From: JASFYU01 sp045046905
GTDB lineage: Bacteria; Bacteroidota; Bacteroidia; Flavobacteriales; Flavobacteriaceae
Length of the DNA: 64,000 nucleotides
Assembly (NCBI GenBank): GCA_045046905.1
Contig: JASFYU010000036.1
Location: 1 to 64,000 of the forward strand
Reading direction: 5' to 3'
Of this stretch, positions 35,025 through 43,987 are shown piece by piece. The notes under the pieces were generated by a model. The model had not been told where the DNA came from. It saw nothing but the letters and a program-made list of their open reading frames with translations, and did no database searches. Both the position numbers and the translations under genes were made by a program. Every line of letters begins with the position of its first letter. Position 1 is the first letter of the stretch.

Positions 35025-37322
35025 TTATGACCTACCTGCTTTCGCATTTTTACGTTTCTCTCTTTCTTGGGCATCGATTACGGCAACTGCCGTCATATTC
35101 ACCATCTCATCTACACTCGCCCCTAACTGTAAAATGTGTACCGACTTTCGCAGCCCCACCATAATAGGACCTATACTATCGGCCTTATTTAGTTCTTTCA
35201 ATAATTTATAGGTGATATTAGCGGATTCCAAATTGGGAAAAATCAAGGTATTTACTTTTTTGCCCGCCAATTTTGAAAAAGGGAATTTTCCTTGTCTCAA
35301 TTCTTGGTTCAAGGCAAAATCGGTCTGAATTTCCCCATCAACAATCAAACTAGGGTTCGTATCATGCAAAATCTTAACTGCCTGTCTTACCTTGGTTGCC
35401 TTAGGGTGTGTCGATGACCCAAAATTGGCATAGGACAATAGGGCAATCACCGGATTAAAACCAAAGGTAGTGGCTACATTCGCCGTCATTTGCGTGATTT
35501 CTGCAAGCTCCTCGGCATTGGGCTCAATATTTATTGAGGTGTCTGCCAAAATCATAGGCCCCCTACGGGTAGCCATAATGTGTACCGTTGATACTTTTTT
35601 AACGCCAAACGCTCTTCCGATGACTTCAAAAATAGGTTTAATCACCGTTGGGTAAGCCCTTGAATATCCTGAAATCATTCCATCAGCATCTCCTTCCAAT
35701 ACCATCATGGCAGCATAATAAGTACGTTCTCTCATTTTTTGTCGAGCGCCGAATAAACTCACCCCACTTCTTTGTCTATTGACAAAATATTTCATTGCAT
35801 ACTGCTCTCTTTTTTCGTTTGCCTCATCAGCATGAGAGTCAATAACCAAAAGATTGGCATCAAACTCCAATTCTTTCTTTAATTCTGAAATAATATCTTT
35901 TTTTCCCAATAAAATCGGGATGGCAATACCTTCATCATACGCTATTTGAGCTGCTTTCAACACATCTAAATGATCCGCTTCGGCGAAGACGATCTTTTTC
36001 GGATTTATTTTGGCTCTGTCATGCAGCAAGCGTACAATCTTATTATCGTTTCCGGAGCGTTGCAACAACTCCTCTCTATAGCCGCCCCAATCCTCAATAG
36101 GTAATTTGGCAACGCCACTTTCCATTGCCGCTTTTGCAACGGCAGGTGGGATCTCGGTGATTAATCTTGGGTCAAAAGGTTTGGGAATAATATAATCTTT
36201 GCCAAATGCCAGCCTTGTTTTACCATAGGCGATGTTTACCTGTTCAGGCACATTCTCCTTAGTGAGCTTTGCCAATGCACGAACAGCGGCCATTTTCATT
36301 TCCTCATTTATTTTCGTGGCACGCACATCCAATGCTCCTCTAAATATAAAAGGAAAACCCAAAACATTATTTACTTGGTTAGGATGGTCGGATCGGCCCG
36401 TGGCCATAATAATGTCCTTTCTTGTTTTTATGGCCAAATCATATTTAATCTCTGGATCTGGATTAGCCATAGCAAAAACAATAGGGTTTTCTGCCATGGA
36501 AAGCAACATTTTAGGGGTGACGATATCTGCTATGGAAAGCCCCACAAAAACATCTGCATTTACCATTGCTTCATCAAGTGTATCAATCTTTCGGTCGCTT
36601 GCAAACTCAGCTTTTTCTTTACTAAGGTTTTCCCTGTCTTTTCTAATGACCCCTTTACTGTCTAACATGACAATATTGCCAGCACTAGCACCAAAGGCCT
36701 TGTACAACCTGCTGCAGGATATGGCCGCTGCACCAGCACCACTGATCACAATCTTGACCTTGTGCAATTTTTTACCTGCAATCTCCACTGCATTTAAAAG
36801 TGCTGCAGCAGATATTATAGCCGTACCATGCTGATCATCATGCATTACAGGAATATCGAGTTCCGCTTTCAACCTGCGTTCTATCTCGAAAGCTTCAGGT
36901 GCTTTAATATCTTCCAAATTGATACCGCCAAAAGTTGGGGCTATCATCTTCACAGTCTCCACGAATTTATCAACATCTTCGGTATCCACCTCTATATCCA
37001 TTCCGTCAATATCCGCAAAAATCTTGAAGAGTAGACTCTTTCCTTCCATAACGGGCTTTGAAGCTTCAGGCCCTATGTTTCCAAGGCCTAAAACTGCGGT
37101 GCCGTTCGAAATTATTGCTACCAGATTTCCTTTCGCCGTATACTTATATACATTTTCACGATCCTTTGCTATCTCCAAACACGGTTCCGCAACTCCAGGG
37201 GAATACGCCAATGCCAAATCTCTTTGCGTAGCATACGGTTTTGTAGGTACGATCTTTATTTTCCCCGGTTGAGGTTTGGCATGATAGACCAATGCCTCAC
37301 GTCTTAGTTTTTGATTGCTCAT
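35025..37322 (-). CDS. maeB: NADP-dependent malic enzyme with phosphotransacetylase-like domain
   Basis: This is a 765-residue MaeB-type enzyme converting malate to pyruvate and CO2 with NADP reduction. Residues about 1-430 are the malic enzyme: LALAYSPGVAEPCL, the NAD(P) site VISGAGAAAIS, PVMHDDQHGTAII and VFAMANPDPEI. Residues about 440-765 are a phosphate acetyltransferase-like domain (KIVFAEADHLDVLKAAQIA, GADGMISG-type as GDADGMISGYSRAYPTVI) that in this family lacks transferase activity and regulates the enzyme through acetyl-CoA. It lies 61 bp upstream of ruvA on the same strand and 64 bp from queG. With pckA it links C4 acids to C3 metabolism. Confidence 0.97.
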   Translation of the reverse strand: MSNQKLRREALVYHAKPQPGKIKIVPTKPYATQRDLALAYSPGVAEPCLEIAKDRENVYKYTAKGNLVAIISNGTAVLGLGNIGPEASKPVMEGKSLLFKIFADIDGMDIEVDTEDVDKFVETVKMIAPTFGGINLEDIKAPEAFEIERRLKAELDIPVMHDDQHGTAIISAAALLNAVEIAGKKLHKVKIVISGAGAAAISCSRLYKAFGASAGNIVMLDSKGVIRKDRENLSKEKAEFASDRKIDTLDEAMVNADVFVGLSIADIVTPKMLLSMAENPIVFAMANPDPEIKYDLAIKTRKDIIMATGRSDHPNQVNNVLGFPFIFRGALDVRATKINEEMKMAAVRALAKLTKENVPEQVNIAYGKTRLAFGKDYIIPKPFDPRLITEIPPAVAKAAMESGVAKLPIEDWGGYREELLQRSGNDNKIVRLLHDRAKINPKKIVFAEADHLDVLKAAQIAYDEGIAIPILLGKKDIISELKKELEFDANLLVIDSHADEANEKREQYAMKYFVNRQRSGVSLFGARQKMRERTYYAAMMVLEGDADGMISGYSRAYPTVIKPIFEVIGRAFGVKKVSTVHIMATRRGPMILADTSINIEPNAEELAEITQMTANVATTFGFNPVIALLSYANFGSSTHPKATKVRQAVKILHDTNPSLIVDGEIQTDFALNQELRQGKFPFSKLAGKKVNTLIFPNLESANITYKLLKELNKADSIGPIMVGLRKSVHILQLGASVDEMVNMTAVAVIDAQEREKRKNAKAGRS

Positions 37323-37338
37323 AAAAAAAATTGAAAAA

Positions 37339-37368
37339 CAAATTTAATGGTATTCTTTGGTATCTAAA
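37339..37368 (-). promoter_or_regulatory. Possible maeB promoter
   Basis: Minus strand: TTTA, 18 bp, TAAATTTG (-7 box at 37339-37346). The -7 box is perfect and the -33 has three of four bases, in the 64-bp gap between queG and maeB. Confidence 0.4.
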
Positions 37369-37386
37369 TCACCCAAATGAAATAAT

Positions 37387-38307
37387 CTACTTTAAAAACT
37401 TTATGTTTCGTTGCAAACCTGTGAACTTAGTACGTTTTACGGCCGACTTTTGAAATACTTTTTTAAACACATCTTCGGTAATTTCCTCCCAATCCTTTTT
37501 TGTCATAGACAGCAACTCAGGGTTTGGATCAAATAAGGGCTCATTGTGAGCTTTTGAAAAACGGTTCCACGGACAAACATCTTGACAAATATCACAACCG
37601 AACATCCAATCCTCGAACTTAGCTTGATATTCATTGGGGATTTCATTCTTTAGTTCAATCGTAAAATAGGAAATACATTTACTGCCGTCTACAATATATG
37701 ACCCTACAATGGCTTCAGTGGGGCAGGCATCAATACAGGCCGTACAGGTACCACAATGGTCGGTCACTGGCGAATCATATTCGAGTTCCAAATCTAGAAT
37801 GAGCTCGGCGATAAAATAGAAGGAGCCCGTTTGTTGGGTGAGCAGATTACTGTGTTTTCCTATCCAACCCAAGCCGCTTTTGGCGGCCCATGCCTTATCA
37901 AGTACCGGAGCGGAATCGACAAAGGCGCGACCATTGACCTCTCCAATCTCTTCGGAAATAAATTCCTGAAGTTGACGTAGTTTCGATTTTATGACATGGT
38001 GGTAATCTTGCCCGTAAGCATATTTAGACACCTTAAAAGTATTTTCTGTCTGTTGTTCCTCTGGATAGTAATTAAGAAGTAATGAAATAACCGATTTGGA
38101 ACCTTCTACTAGCTTGGTGGGATCCAAACGTTTGTCGAAGTGGTTTTCCATATACCGCATTTCACCATTCATATTTTGGTTGAGCCATTTCTCGAGTCTT
38201 GGAGCCTCTTCCTCCAAAAACTCGGCTTTAGAAATACCACAAGACAAAAAACCAAGGCGCTTTGCTTCGGTTTTTATATATTGTGTATGTTTTTGTTTAA
38301 TGTTCAT
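37387..38307 (-). CDS. queG: Epoxyqueuosine reductase
   Basis: This is a 306-residue cobalamin-dependent reductase for the last step of queuosine synthesis in tRNA. The N-terminal domain has the RYMENHFDKRLDPTKLVEG block and SAPVLDKAWAAKSGLGWIGKHSNL. Two [4Fe-4S] cluster motifs follow: CGTCTACIDACP and CDICQDVCPWN. The C-terminal HEAT-like repeat found in longer QueG proteins is absent, as in other short forms. It is transcribed toward maeB, 64 bp away. Confidence 0.96.
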   Translation of the reverse strand: MNIKQKHTQYIKTEAKRLGFLSCGISKAEFLEEEAPRLEKWLNQNMNGEMRYMENHFDKRLDPTKLVEGSKSVISLLLNYYPEEQQTENTFKVSKYAYGQDYHHVIKSKLRQLQEFISEEIGEVNGRAFVDSAPVLDKAWAAKSGLGWIGKHSNLLTQQTGSFYFIAELILDLELEYDSPVTDHCGTCTACIDACPTEAIVGSYIVDGSKCISYFTIELKNEIPNEYQAKFEDWMFGCDICQDVCPWNRFSKAHNEPLFDPNPELLSMTKKDWEEITEDVFKKVFQKSAVKRTKFTGLQRNIKFLK

Positions 38308-38518
38308 TTACTTTTTTACCATAACCGTGAACAAGAACAATTTCAGTAGAAATTTTGTTTTAAAGCATGGATTTCTTTTCGACTAACAGTTAAACGAAAA
38401 TACAATTATCTTTCAACCTGAATTTGACCCAGTATCTAATTTAGAGTACGTAAATAAAAAATGAGGTCTGAAATGAAAAATTTAAAGGAATACCTAGATA
38501 TTTTAAAAATTCATGCTT

Positions 38519-40966
38519 CTAATTTACCCTTTGTTTTTCTTCTTCCGCCCCAATGTTTCTTTCTCGAACAGATTTAAGTTTTCTATTTCCAAAACTCCTT
38601 GAGTATGTCAGAATAATAGTGCGATTCACAAAATCAAAAATGCTATCGATGTTCAGATTTTGCTCAGGGATATCGGTGATTAGATGCCATTTCATAGTAT
38701 CGAACAAATCATTCACTTTTATTCCTAAAACACCCCATTTATCATTAAACTTCTTTTGGAATGCAATGTTAATAATGAAAGAACTTTTTAATATAGAAGT
38801 ACCGAACACATCAAAAAAACTTGGACTGTTATAATTTATATTAATTTCTGAAGTGATATTTCTTGCCAAAGTAAAGGACTGTGTACTATTGACATTAAAT
38901 GAATTTTGCCCGAAATTAAATAAAGAGCCATCAACCGTATTTGATATTTTCGCATTCAAATATGTGAAATTGTTTTGCATTTTCCACCAATTGGCAAAGG
39001 TTATGGGCAAGCCCAATGTCAATGAAAATATTTTTGTCTGGTCCAAGTTTGCCGCTCCATAAATCAATCGTTCGCTTTGCTCATCGAATCTTGATTGAAA
39101 CCTTGAAATTGTTCCGTCTTCGACAGAATATTGTGCTGAAAGTATGATAGACTTGTAATTCAAGCCAAATTTGATAGCGTTCGAAATAGCGGGTTGAATC
39201 GCCGGATTGCCGGATACAAGAGTGCTAGGGTCAATGAAAACAACGAAAGGTGCCATATCATTGAAGGTGGGTCGAGTAATACGCCTTGAATATGAGAAAT
39301 TAAAATTTAATGTGTCATTAATCTTATGGGAAATATATACTGTTGGAAAAAATTCACCATATGTCCTATCAACAACCATACCCTCTGTGTTAGAGATTAA
39401 TTCCGAATCAGTATGTTCATAGCGCAAACCCATTTGCAAACTTGTTTTATCGCTTATATTGTACTGAACAGAACCATAAGCTGCAAGTATTTGTTCTTTT
39501 AAAATACTAATATCTGTCAGGTCAGGATCTTCAACAAAATCTTGCCCACTAGAAGTTTCTACCAATACATCGTTATCCAAACTACTAAATGCCGCCTTCA
39601 TGCCAATATCCAATTTTACATCATCATTTATTCGGTTACTATAATCAGCTTTGCCAACCTTTATCGTAATTGGTGTATTTTTATCAATATTGGTATATTC
39701 CTCTCTTAAAAAATCAGCGTTGCCATCAAAAAAATTATATATATACCCTGATGGATTTTCCATTTTATATTTTAAGTAATCAAAATCAATACTGATATAT
39801 CCATCTTCCTTAAAATTATGTTTGAGATTTACATTTGACCCAAAATGTTTTAACTGGTTTCTTTCGCTATTCAGGAGTTCAAAAAAAGAACTTGGAATAT
39901 TATTTTCAGTCCCGTGGCCTTTATTTACGGCATCTTGGACGAACTTATTATCATTGCCCCAAATAAGCAATCCCATTATGGTCTTGGCCGATGTTTGATA
40001 ATCAAGTCCTAAGCGAATATTGTGATTACGTCTAATAGGGTCTCTATCGGAGAGACTGAATTTGTTTACCAAAACCAGATCTTCATTTATAAAACTTCTA
40101 TTCAATATAATCTGCTGCCTTTGCGTATTTCTCAAAAAAGAATAATTACCAAAAATATTGAGCTTATTTCTTCTAAAGTTAAAATTTATGTTATCCGAAG
40201 TGGTATTGCCATTTCCGACACCGCCAGACAAGGAATATGAGCCGTTTAGTCCCTTATCGGTCAATGTTTTTAAAACAATATTGATGAAACCTGCGTTTCC
40301 TTCGGCATCAAAATTTGCAGGTGGTGTAGTAATTAATTCTATGGTCTCAATGTTATCGGAGCTCATACCTTCTAACAATTGCACTAGACTTGATGTTGGC
40401 ATATAGCTTTGTTTGCCATTTATCATTACAACGACCCCATTTTTGCCAACTAACGATATCGCACCGTTCTGCCTGTTAACTACAACGCCCGGAGAACGTT
40501 CAAGAATTTCAAGTGCCGATGACCCCGAAGACAATATACTACTCGCCACGTTGATGACCATTCGATCAATTTTTTGAACATAAAGGTTTTTTTTAGATAC
40601 CACCACCACTTCGTCCAATTCCAACCCTTCAAAAAGTATAATTGGAGGTAACATTAATTTTGAATCTCTATTAAGAGAGAATGGTTTTACAGATATAGTG
40701 TTATACCCCATCATACTTATTGTCACCATATACTGTCCTTCAGGAATGTTTTCTATCAAAAACTCACCGTTCTCATTTGTGATCGTTCCTTTCACAAAAG
40801 TAGAATCACTTGCTTTGATCAGCAGTACATTAGCAAAGGGTATTAGCTCTCCCACTTCATTCTTGACCACGCCTTCTATAGTAGCCTCACCATATGAAAA
40901 CTGCACCATAAAGACAAAAACTACTAAAAAGTGGAGTTGCTTAAAAATAAAAACTTGGTTTTTCAT
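38519..40966 (-). CDS. Outer-membrane beta-barrel receptor (CarboxypepD_reg + plug, OMP_b-brl_3 type)
   Basis: This is an 815-residue protein starting at ATG 40966 (an upstream TTG at 41002 is rejected since the signal peptide begins here: QLHFLVVFVFMVQFSYG). A CarboxypepD_reg domain (about 24-105: IEGVVKNEVGELIPFANVLL) is followed by a TonB-dependent plug-like domain (about 115-210: ALEILERSPGVVVNRQNGAI) and a beta barrel (about 230-800). No SusD partner is adjacent, so it is not a standard SusCD locus, and the TonB box is not clear. Downstream is queG; upstream is a dead insertion sequence. Ligand unknown. Confidence 0.88.
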   Translation of the reverse strand: MKNQVFIFKQLHFLVVFVFMVQFSYGEATIEGVVKNEVGELIPFANVLLIKASDSTFVKGTITNENGEFLIENIPEGQYMVTISMMGYNTISVKPFSLNRDSKLMLPPIILFEGLELDEVVVVSKKNLYVQKIDRMVINVASSILSSGSSALEILERSPGVVVNRQNGAISLVGKNGVVVMINGKQSYMPTSSLVQLLEGMSSDNIETIELITTPPANFDAEGNAGFINIVLKTLTDKGLNGSYSLSGGVGNGNTTSDNINFNFRRNKLNIFGNYSFLRNTQRQQIILNRSFINEDLVLVNKFSLSDRDPIRRNHNIRLGLDYQTSAKTIMGLLIWGNDNKFVQDAVNKGHGTENNIPSSFFELLNSERNQLKHFGSNVNLKHNFKEDGYISIDFDYLKYKMENPSGYIYNFFDGNADFLREEYTNIDKNTPITIKVGKADYSNRINDDVKLDIGMKAAFSSLDNDVLVETSSGQDFVEDPDLTDISILKEQILAAYGSVQYNISDKTSLQMGLRYEHTDSELISNTEGMVVDRTYGEFFPTVYISHKINDTLNFNFSYSRRITRPTFNDMAPFVVFIDPSTLVSGNPAIQPAISNAIKFGLNYKSIILSAQYSVEDGTISRFQSRFDEQSERLIYGAANLDQTKIFSLTLGLPITFANWWKMQNNFTYLNAKISNTVDGSLFNFGQNSFNVNSTQSFTLARNITSEININYNSPSFFDVFGTSILKSSFIINIAFQKKFNDKWGVLGIKVNDLFDTMKWHLITDIPEQNLNIDSIFDFVNRTIILTYSRSFGNRKLKSVRERNIGAEEEKQRVN

Positions 40967-41012
40967 TTTGTGTATTATTTTGATTTTTAATAGGTTGGTC
41001 AATTGGTTCGTG

Positions 41013-41021
41013 TTCTTAATT
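41013..41021 (+). repeat. Left 9-bp target-site duplication of the insertion sequence
   Basis: TTCTTAATT here matches the copy at 42323-42331 exactly, directly outside the inverted ends of the element. Confidence 0.75.
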
Positions 41022-42322
41022 CACTAGTGCCCCCTTAAAATAAGCTGATAGACAACTGGCTAAATTGGTATTCTTTAGTGTTATTGTAATACTATTTGTA
41101 AACAACCCATTTATAGGTGTTTTGTCTAATAGAGAGATGCCTAAAATCTGTAGAATTTCGTAGGTTGAACGTCTGATTTTAGATTATGACCTACAATTGC
41201 AACAAGACAATAAGTAATTATCGCTGTGCAAATTTGTATTCTAACAGCCTTTTCTGAAATACCTCAAAAGGATTTAACTTTTAAATGTTGCTTTATCCAT
41301 TTAAAGAACAGCTCAACTTGCCAGCGATTTTCATACAAAAGGGCAATTTACTCAGCTTTTAAATCTGTATTGTTTGTCAGAAAAATAAAGGTGCGTTTGG
41401 TTTCAATATCATAATATTTGATTCGTCTAATTTTATCGGGATAATCCTTTAGAAATGTAAAAACCTGTGAGCCTACCTATTTGATCAACTTTTACACCTG
41501 TTTCCTTTATTGACTTTGTTGGAGTATATTCATTTAAACTGCAAATTAGACTTCGCTCTAATAACAAAAAAAAAGAGCTAAGTTTAGTGATTTCATAGAG
41601 CCGTTTAAAATCAACATAGCCTCTATCGAAGATATAGCAAGACCAGCTTCATTTGGAATAACATCCATGGCGTTTTCGTCATGTACAGTCGCCTCAGTAA
41701 GATGTATAAACACTCGGATTTTGGCAGTAATATCATAGAGGGTACGGAGTTTTATTCCCCCTTTTGTTTTACGAAATTTAAGCTCACCAAAAAACATTGA
41801 GACATAAATCGATTGTTGAAGAATCAAAGGCATAAACTTTTCCTTTTATTTCAAAATCATTTTATGTTAGTTTCTTCTGAGCGATATTAATTAGATAGTA
41901 AGCAGACTCTTCGAAAACCTTAGAGTTATGCCTCTGATTTACTTTAGATAAATTACTTTTTGTTACAGATTTCTCAAAACCTAAATGATATGTTTTGCTA
42001 CTATGTGCCTCTAGAATAACGATTAAATCTCGAAGACTATTTCTATTGGTTAACTGTCCAAAAATCATACAAAGCAATTGATTCCAACATGTAAAATGTT
42101 TTACGTATTTGTTTCCTTCATACTTTGAAACAAACCTATCGAAAGCTCTTTGAGGTAAAAATACAGTTAATTGCGAGAAAACATATTTGCCATCATTCAT
42201 TGTGAATACATGAAATTCACAAACCTAGTTGATTCAAATTGTCACTATCCAAAATTCCTCCTTAGATCTAGTATTTACAATAATTTCAAAGAACTCATAT
42301 TGACTTTTAGTGAATACTAGTG
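41022..42322 (-). mobile_element. Decayed IS4-type insertion sequence, about 1.3 kb
   Basis: The termini are imperfect inverted repeats: CACTAGTGCCCCCTTAAAAT at the left end (41022 onward) and CACTAGTATTCACTAAAAGT reading inward from the right end (42322). Both outer flanks carry the 9-bp duplication TTCTTAATT. The cargo is one broken DDE transposase on the minus strand. The boundary fits the size of IS4-family elements with a DUF4372-type transposase. The transposase is dead, so it cannot move by itself. Confidence 0.8.
41058..42200 (-). pseudogene. IS4-family (DUF4372) transposase, broken
   Basis: The N-terminal 112 residues are intact from ATG 42200 (KYVFSQLTVFLPQRAFDRFV, the DUF4372 domain). 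A TAA at 41862 ends that frame. The following sequence resumes as KGKVYAFDSSTIDLCLNVFW (first catalytic Asp), shifts frame into FRKTKGGIKLRTLYDITAKI, shifts again to YIFDRGYVDFKRLYEIT (second Asp), and ends with YENRWQVELFFKWIKQHLKV, the Y-R-E-K block with the catalytic Glu. There are at least three frameshifts and several stops. All three catalytic residues are still readable, which shows decay is recent or piecemeal. Confidence 0.88.
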
Positions 42323-42331
42323 TTCTTAATT
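42323..42331 (+). repeat. Right 9-bp target-site duplication
   Basis: TTCTTAATT, identical to 41013-41021; together they bracket the 1.3-kb element. Confidence 0.75.
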
Positions 42332-42807
42332 TTTAAATCATTGATTTTCAAATACATATATCGCAAAAAACAGAATTATACGATGCTCTCTCTTAATACG
42401 TCACAAAAAAAACCTTTATAAAAGGTCTAATCAAAAAAAATCTAATAGCACAGGAGGAATAGGAACAAGATAATAAAAACACACACAAGTACCAATTAAA
42501 AACTATGTTTTTGAACGAGTATATCTCTATGTGGGTATTCCTCAATAAACCATTCTACATGACTACTGTTGATTTATAAGTGACAATTCGCATTTTTATT
42601 TACGCAGGCTCGCCCCATAAGGACGGCCTTGGTGTTTAAAGTATCTTTCTTGGTTTAAAAGAAGGCTCGACATACCGAAAGTGACAATTACTTTCCCTTT
42701 TAATATGTGCTTTTTTTTGCATAAAACCCTTCGCCGACATTTTCATGATTTAATAGCTAGGAAATTAGACTCTCTCGATAACTATCATGGCAAAATAATC
42801 TTTGAAG
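42332..42807. other. 476-bp gap between the insertion sequence and ruvB
   Basis: No gene is supported. The longest minus-strand frame is a 36-codon ATG frame at 42636-42746 without recognisable features. The gap is AT-rich and lies at the edge of an apparently inserted block (receptor plus insertion sequence). Confidence 0.5.
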
Positions 42808-43830
42808 TCAAAACAACCCTCCTTGCGAAGCCCCTTTAACTCTACCTAAATGTTTATAGGCCAGTTCAGTTACTTCACGACCTCTTGGTGTTCGCATAAT
42901 AAACCCTTGTTGTATCAGAAAAGGTTCATAGACTTCTTCAATAGTTTCAGCACTTTCAGACACCGCTGTAGCTATGGTCGTAATGCCAACAGGACCACCT
43001 TTGAATTTATCGATGATCGTGGTCAATATCTTATTGTCCATTTCATCTAGCCCATGTGCATCAACATTCAATGCCTTTAGGCTAAATTTGGAGATCTCCA
43101 TATCTATATTTCCATTGCCCTTAATCTGGGCAAAGTCACGTACTCTACGCAAAAGTGCATTACAGATTCTTGGGGTACCTCTACTTCTTCCTGCTATTTC
43201 AATGGCCGCATCTTCCGTTATGGATACCTTAAGGATTTCTGCACTACGCTGTACTATGGTGGAGAGCAATTCAGTATCATAATATTGCAATCGACTTTGA
43301 ATGCCAAATCTTGCCCGCATGGGCCCGGTTAACAAGCCAGAACGTGTTGTGGCCCCGATTAGGGTAAAAGGGTTTAGATTAATCTGCACGGATCGAGCGT
43401 TCGGCCCCGACTCGATCATAATATCAATTTTATAATCTTCCATGGCAGAATAAAGATACTCTTCTACAATGGGGCTCAACCGATGGATCTCATCAATAAA
43501 AAGCACATCACGTTCATCGAGATTGGTCAATAGGCCAGCAAGATCCCCTGGCTTATCTAATACTGGGCCTGACGTTATTTTAATACCCACCTCGAGCTCA
43601 TTGGCTAAAATATGGGCCAAGGTGGTTTTACCCAATCCTGGAGGACCGTGAAACAAGGTATGATCCAAGGCTTCCTCTCTACGATTAGCCGCCTCAACAA
43701 ACACCTTTAGGTTTTCTAAAACTTGTTCCTGACCTGTAAAATCATCAAAGGTTATTGGTCGTAATACTCTTTCAATGTCAGTTTCCTCAGGAGTGAAATT
43801 TTCACCCGAAGCATCTAGATAATCGTTCAT
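42808..43830 (-). CDS. ruvB: Holliday junction branch migration ATPase RuvB
   Basis: This is a 340-residue AAA+ ATPase. Walker A is GPPGLGKTT (62-70), Walker B is LFIDEIHRL (110-118), sensor I is in LIGATTRSGLL, the arginine finger region is in GPMRARFG, and the winged-helix end reads FLIQQGFIMRTPRGR. It pulls DNA through the RuvA-bound junction. ATG 43830 is chosen because the family begins just ahead of ERVLRPITFDDFTGQEQ; an outer start at 43878 would overlap a TATCTTTG box. It is divergent from pckA. Confidence 0.98.
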   Translation of the reverse strand: MNDYLDASGENFTPEETDIERVLRPITFDDFTGQEQVLENLKVFVEAANRREEALDHTLFHGPPGLGKTTLAHILANELEVGIKITSGPVLDKPGDLAGLLTNLDERDVLFIDEIHRLSPIVEEYLYSAMEDYKIDIMIESGPNARSVQINLNPFTLIGATTRSGLLTGPMRARFGIQSRLQYYDTELLSTIVQRSAEILKVSITEDAAIEIAGRSRGTPRICNALLRRVRDFAQIKGNGNIDMEISKFSLKALNVDAHGLDEMDNKILTTIIDKFKGGPVGITTIATAVSESAETIEEVYEPFLIQQGFIMRTPRGREVTELAYKHLGRVKGASQGGLF

Positions 43831-43835
43831 AAGTC

Positions 43836-43843
43836 CAAAGATA
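43836..43843 (-). promoter_or_regulatory. Possible ruvB -7 box next to the start codon
   Basis: Minus strand TATCTTTG ends 6 bp before the ruvB ATG. If real, the message would have virtually no leader. The -33 region is weak (TTTA at the expected distance). Confidence 0.3.
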
Positions 43844-43987
43844 GTAAAAATCGTAGGGCATAAATCGAGGTATTTCACCCGTACAAGGTTTACATGATAT
43901 TTGTCATCTTATATACTCGCATTAAGTACAACCTTTGTATGAATTTTCTAAACAAATATAATTATCAAATTTTAAAATCAAGTAGCA

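Noticed and set aside
41226..41414. Plus-strand frame over the insertion sequence
   Set aside because: It is antisense to the Y-R-E-K block of the broken transposase and has no coding features of its own.
42636..42746. 36-codon minus-strand frame after the insertion sequence
   Set aside because: Too short, no recognisable motif, no clear promoter or ribosome site.
43831..43878. Longer start for ruvB
   Set aside because: The additional 16 residues have no counterpart in RuvB and overlap the possible promoter box.
43940..43975. Promoter for pckA (TACAACCTTTG)
   Set aside because: The -7 box would be three bases too long; no good consensus match was found.
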